Shown here piece after piece: positions 53,901 to 59,900 of a stretch of 64,000 bases of DNA. This DNA comes from Arbacia lixula (Eukaryota > Echinodermata > Echinoidea > Arbacioida > Arbaciidae), in NCBI GenBank assembly GCA_963669155.1, contig OZ022584.1, positions 12,862,615 through 12,926,614 on the forward strand, in the 5' to 3' direction. The notes under the pieces are model-generated. The model did not search any database. It was not told where the DNA came from and saw only the letters and a list, made by a program, of their open reading frames with translations. The position numbers and the translations under genes were made by a program. Every line of letters begins with the position of its first letter. Position 1 is the stretch's first letter.

Positions 53901-56900
53901 CCAAGGCCTACAACACAATAGGTTATGAGTTCAGTTCAATAATTAGTTAATCATGTAACTTCCATTCAATGCTTTTCTAGTTTATATAATAAAGCTCCTG
54001 TTTAATCAATATCATCTTTGAAGTAATTTCACAATATTTTTTAATTGATCTTCTTCAGTTCGAGAGATTTGAACATACATGATGACATGGTAAAGCTCCT
54101 GTTTTTAATCAATATCAAAATGTCACAATATTTTTTAATTGATCTTCTTCAGTTCGAGAGATTTGAACATACATGATGACATGGTAAAGCTCCTGTTTTT
54201 AATCAATATCAAAATGTCACAATATTTTTTAATTGATCTTCTTCAGTTAGAGAGATTTGAACATACATGATGACATGGTAAAGCTCCTGTTTTTAATCAA
54301 TATCAAAATGTCACAATATTTTTTAATTGATCTTCTTCAGTTAGAGAGATTTGATCATACATGATGACATGGTAAAGCTCCTGTTTTGAATCAATATCAA
54401 AATGTCACAATATTTTTTAATTGAACTTCTTCAGTTAGAGAGATTGAACATACACGATTACAGTCATCTTGATTTTCCTCTGCCGTTCACAGGAGAAGAT
54501 CCCAATCAGAATGGTGCCAGTCAAAGAGCTCCTGTCCTGCCAAGTAGCCAAACATGGGTATGTGCTTATTGTCATCAAGTCTCCTCAATGCTTAGGTTGT
54601 TCAAAGGGGGGTGAGGAAGGGGCGGGGGGGGGGGGGGGGGGGGGGGGACTCAAGAGTCACGAGACAAGCTTTGAGTTGAAAACATGCCTGACCTAAAAGG
54701 AATACATTTGGGCATTGGATGTTCAGGGTGTCAATGCTATGTTGCCAGGCAAAAAAAGATCATCTCCATGCGCAAAAGTGCATGATTAAAAAAAAATGGG
54801 GGAGGGGGGGGGGGGGGTTGGGTAAAACACATCACAATTTTAGTCTATTTTTATAGCCAAATTGCTAGAAATTGTTTCGAAAATATTCTCCCCTGAAATG
54901 AACTATTTTGAGGTACAGGCTTAAACAAATCATTTAAAAAAATGTATTTTCTATTATTGAGCAAGTAAGTTTATTCTGTAGTTCTTTATATTGTAAAATT
55001 CTGGTTTCATATAAATCAAGGAGTTCCAACAATAATGTTCTCTGTTGTCTGTCATTTGATAATATTAACTGGATTATTTTGATTGATTTGTTTTCTCTAT
55101 GCAATATACTGTATTCATCGGTGATGCTTATAATACAAATACATGCTTCTTCTCTTCTTTCCAGGCCCAGCATCAACAGAGACAATCTGTTTGAAATTGT
55201 CTCCAGCTTAAGAACATTCTTTATACAGGTGAGATAAACAGATTAAAGGCTCTTACAGCTCTTACCCTTACTTTCAAGTTTATTTGACCAACCTATCAAT
55301 TGGATGTGTTAATCCCTGTAAACCACCCTATTCGCTGTGTAAATTAAGCATGAAGTAAGAATTACACAAGCATATATGCAAAAGCACAAGGCATGAACAC
55401 AAACTATGAAAAAAGAAAGGTGGGGGGGGGGGGGGAGAAGACAGAATACACATTAAATAATCTGAATAACAAACATTTTTGTGTAGAAGTACTTATATAC
55501 ATTTTCTATAAGGATATTAGGAGGACTGGAGTTTGTCTCATAGGTACCATGTAATCCTGTGCTCAGACAGAGTGGATCTTGGGGCTTATACTGTAGGCTC
55601 TCAAACAAGTAGCTAGACTGTGGCAAAATGATCCATGGCAATGGTTTGCTGCTGCTGTATGAGTTTTCTAGGACCCCCAACTACAAACATGGATGGATGG
55701 ATGGGGGTCTGTGACAAGATTCAAGTCTGAACTTGACGTAGCTGTGTGGAAAAACAGTTTCCTTTGAAACTCCCCATGAGCAATTTGGTTATTTATGGTA
55801 GTGGGGTACTGTTAAGGGGGTAACGTTGAGTGTTTACAGCCATTTAGTTAAAGCCATTCATCTCACAAGCAAGTCAAAGTGGTTGCTTCCTGTGTTCATA
55901 ATACAGTATGTGAAAGAAACTTCTGTTGAAGAACTTTCCTCATAATAAAGGGGACTTTAAAAGGCTGGGTGTCCCTTTTGCAAGTCAAACAAATAAAATG
56001 TTGTTAAAAAAATTGAAATGGAAGAAACTACTATAAAAGATCTTCCTACACAATAATAGAACTAGAAATTGTATTTAAGCTAAATTGTAGCAATGGATAG
56101 ATTTCGAGGAGGTTTTGGACGGTTCGTCTCAAACCTCCCGGATCTTGTGGCCTGAAGGAGTGAAGAACGCTGTTCACTGTGGTGCGCAGCACAGTGCGTG
56201 CAATCAACTTTTTCTTTTGTAGTGTCTTGCAACTTTTGAGACCAACTTTGAAAAAAATTGGACACTCCGTTCAGAGGTTACGCAACATTACGTAATCACA
56301 TGTAGGACCAAAATCTGACACAAAACTGACATTTCGCATAGGTTTGTGTATGAACTGCTTTTCCTATATTGCTCTATAACACTGTCAATTGTGCCTTCTA
56401 GGCCCTTTCCTTGATCACATTGGTCAAGAAACTTATCAAAATACATAATTATCTGTAGCAAACAAAATCATTGAGATAGAGAAAAAGATATTTAAAAAAA
56501 AGATACATAAGAAAATCATCCCCCCAACTAGTCAGAACTTGCTCTCAAAAAGCCCCGTCAGATATGGGTGAAATCACATTATATTTGCTCTTTTCCCCTA
56601 CTCCATCTGATGCAGGCTTACTCACCAGGAGAAATGGAATTGTGGATTAATTCAGTCAACCAAGTCATCGACAAGAAGAGCTCGGGCCCCGTACAAAGTG
56701 TGAGTATGACTGACACGCAAGCTTGTTGTCATGGCAACCACACCACCATAACCCTCTCGGTACCAAGCCAGGGAGCGCCCTTTGATATATTACACATTGA
56801 ATGCACCTCTGGTAGTGGGGAGGGTGAAAGATACATGGAAGTTGTCGTAATGGTCATAAGCTGGAAACTTAATCATGGGAGAACCTTTCTTAGGTCATCA

Positions 56901-59900
56901 CTGGTCCCGGGCCCTGTCTTATAAAGAACTTGCTCAGTAGGTGATGGTGATATGTCAGGCAAGTTTCTGCAGTATGTTAGTACAAGGGCTGCACAATGCC
57001 ACTGACTGCATGACCAATATAGACCTCTGATCCTATGCCTGTAGTCTTCTGTCAAGCTGTTGCGCAAATAACTTTGTGTGGGCCTTTCTATTGTGCGGCA
57101 CACAGCTCTCTAGGTGCTGATATAGTCAGCAGACCAATGCTTTAGACAGTACAAAACACCGCTCACCACTCCTGGCGAATGAAATGCCTTTATTGTTCCA
57201 AGCATTGCCCATAAGAAATTTAATGCTCAAATTTGCCATGACTTTTACACTTGACTATTAACCTTAAAAAGGCTGGGTTATTTTGGTAATCTCATAAAAA
57301 AAATACTGATGTGGGATATATTCCGGCTCCCCCCCCCCCCCCCCCCTTCAGATCCTTACTGTGGATAAAAAAAATATATCATATTCAAATTCAAATCTTG
57401 TATGCATTTCTAAACTCTCTTGATTCTATGCATATTTTAATTTTTTTTAGCTGCAGTAAACTGAGTATTTTAATTTCCAAGTTGTCTTGAAATTGCTGAA
57501 ACAATGTGTAACATAATTCTAAAGCAAATTAAACTCCAATTCTCTTTCAACATTTTTGGTATTGTTTTGCAAATTTCTGTCTGTATCTGATTTGTCAGAA
57601 GTTTCAATAAGCTGTGACTGATTTGAAAACTGTTCTTTCATAAAATTGGTGAATGATATAAAAAGATCCTTAAAATCTTACCGTTTAGTGAAGGTTTTTG
57701 ATTTAATGATACTTTAAGAAGTGTGAAAAGAATGATTTTGGATGTTCTTTATGATCATTTTTTTACAGTGCACAGTACAGTTGGCTCACGAGATGAGTGA
57801 GGAAGATTAGAAAGTGAGATGTTGGAAATTTCAAAGTAATGATTGAAATAGTAAACTCCCATTTCACTCGGCCATTCTTGATTTCAATTATTTTATCCGT
57901 CCTGTAACTCATACTGCAAGGCTATGACAGTTTATACAAACTGATGGAGTTCTACTTCCTTTTTATTTTAGGCACTATCTTTTGATTTAATGCTCCATGT
58001 GAACAGTGGATGTTCATGATGAAACTTTCATGTTTCATTTTTATTTGGAAGTTTTTTCTATTAACACATACACATTTTGATACTTGTAATTCTTCTTTTC
58101 TCGCAGCAGATCCTCTTGTTTCGCACATTGTCATTTAATTTGTAATCATTCACGCACATGCAAATCATTGACCATACTAATGCTTCATCATTCACACATG
58201 CAAGGGTGTATTTCACAAAGCCATGAAAGTTCTAATCCCAGCTCAAATTTGAGCAGTGCTCTCTGAGACAAGATCCTACCCATCATGATACATCACTCTG
58301 AATATGGTCTTTGGTTACGCGGACAACATTTAAAAGGAACCCTTTCAAGTGTTGTCCGCATTACAAAAGACGCACTTTGTACGCACTACGCATGCACTAT
58401 GGGCAGCCGCACTAAGCATGTGTCTTCAGCAAGACATGACATGACATGCCATGGAGTTTCCTGACAGACAAATGGGGCACAGAGGATACTCCCAAGTTTA
58501 GCGCTAACGCTAGAATTGTCTTTCTTTCTAGAAACCAATCTAACCTCTCAATACAATTTGAATAATTATGAAACATTGCACAGGGCACATTGTAATGGCA
58601 TAATGCTTTATATTGGAGGCCATTGCTTGTTTTTTCATGTCATTCAATTGGTAATCAGCACAGCAACTTTAAGGAAATGTGCTTCCTCGATACTTCCCCT
58701 GATAGCAGACATGGAAATATTTGTCTTCGTCATGTATTAAAATATTAAAAAAAAAACCACACATTTGCAAGTTGTATCATTGTACTGATGGAGAAAACAT
58801 CATACGTTTTGTGTGGTCTTTACAAAACATAACGTCAATATGATGTTTATCTAATTTATCAGTTTCATAGCATGCACCCTGCAGTAGCGTATTACATAGC
58901 ATATTCACAACTGTGGGCAGAATGTTCAGACTAATGTCTGCAGAGAGAAAAAGGGGAGATGTTGGTTGCCAATCCTCCCAAAGGGTGTTTCTACAAGAAA
59001 TCTTGTGTGGCCTTGCTTCACTCTACAACATGCTGCATTGAATTTATTGCTGTGCATAGTCTCACGGTGGTATCCTGAAATACGTCATCCTGAAAAAAAG
59101 GTCAAACCGATGGCAGAGTAACAATGAAAAACTATTCTTCATTACGCTCCCAACTTTCTAGACTTGTTTGTTCTTAAACCATGTGACCAAATTTGATGAT
59201 GGCCATGGCCATGTACAATCCATTTGAACAATATTAAAACTATTTGCCTTCTGTTATTGGTAAAGAGAAACCCATAAAAAGTGCACTATAGCCATCAATA
59301 TATATCTTGATGTTTGCTCTGGCGGCAAGTTGTCCGCATTCCATATCTTACATTATATTCCACATGCTAAGAATGTTGCTATATGATTGGTCAAGAGTTG
59401 ATCACGTGATGAGGCGTAGTTTTTCCTATCAGATCACCTGAGAATAAAAGTTCGTTACACTCTAGGTGATAGTACTTTTTGGTTTCGCTGATCTCTTCAC
59501 TCCTCACAGTCCTAACGCTTGATCAATTTTTTGAGTATGCGCGAAATAAAAGTGCGTTACACTCGGACTATCAGCTCCCACTAACGCGTCCAACCGCGCT
59601 TCATAATGCGCGTCCTAATTAAAACGCGCGTCCTAATGCGCTTCCTAATTAACGCGCATCCTTACGCGTGTTCCCCATGGCAGCGGCTCAGGGTTAGGTA
59701 GAGAAGTAAACATTACTTTTGTACGTCAAATTGTCATTTTTGGTATAGATGGTTGGTTTCAGATGTGGAATATAAATCAAATAATCAACTTTTGGTTTCA
59801 GGCAATGAGACGAACTATCACTTCCTCGGCGATCTGAATGTATACACTATCTTTCCTCAGCTGCGCTTCGGAAAGATAGCTACATCCAGATCGCCTCGGA

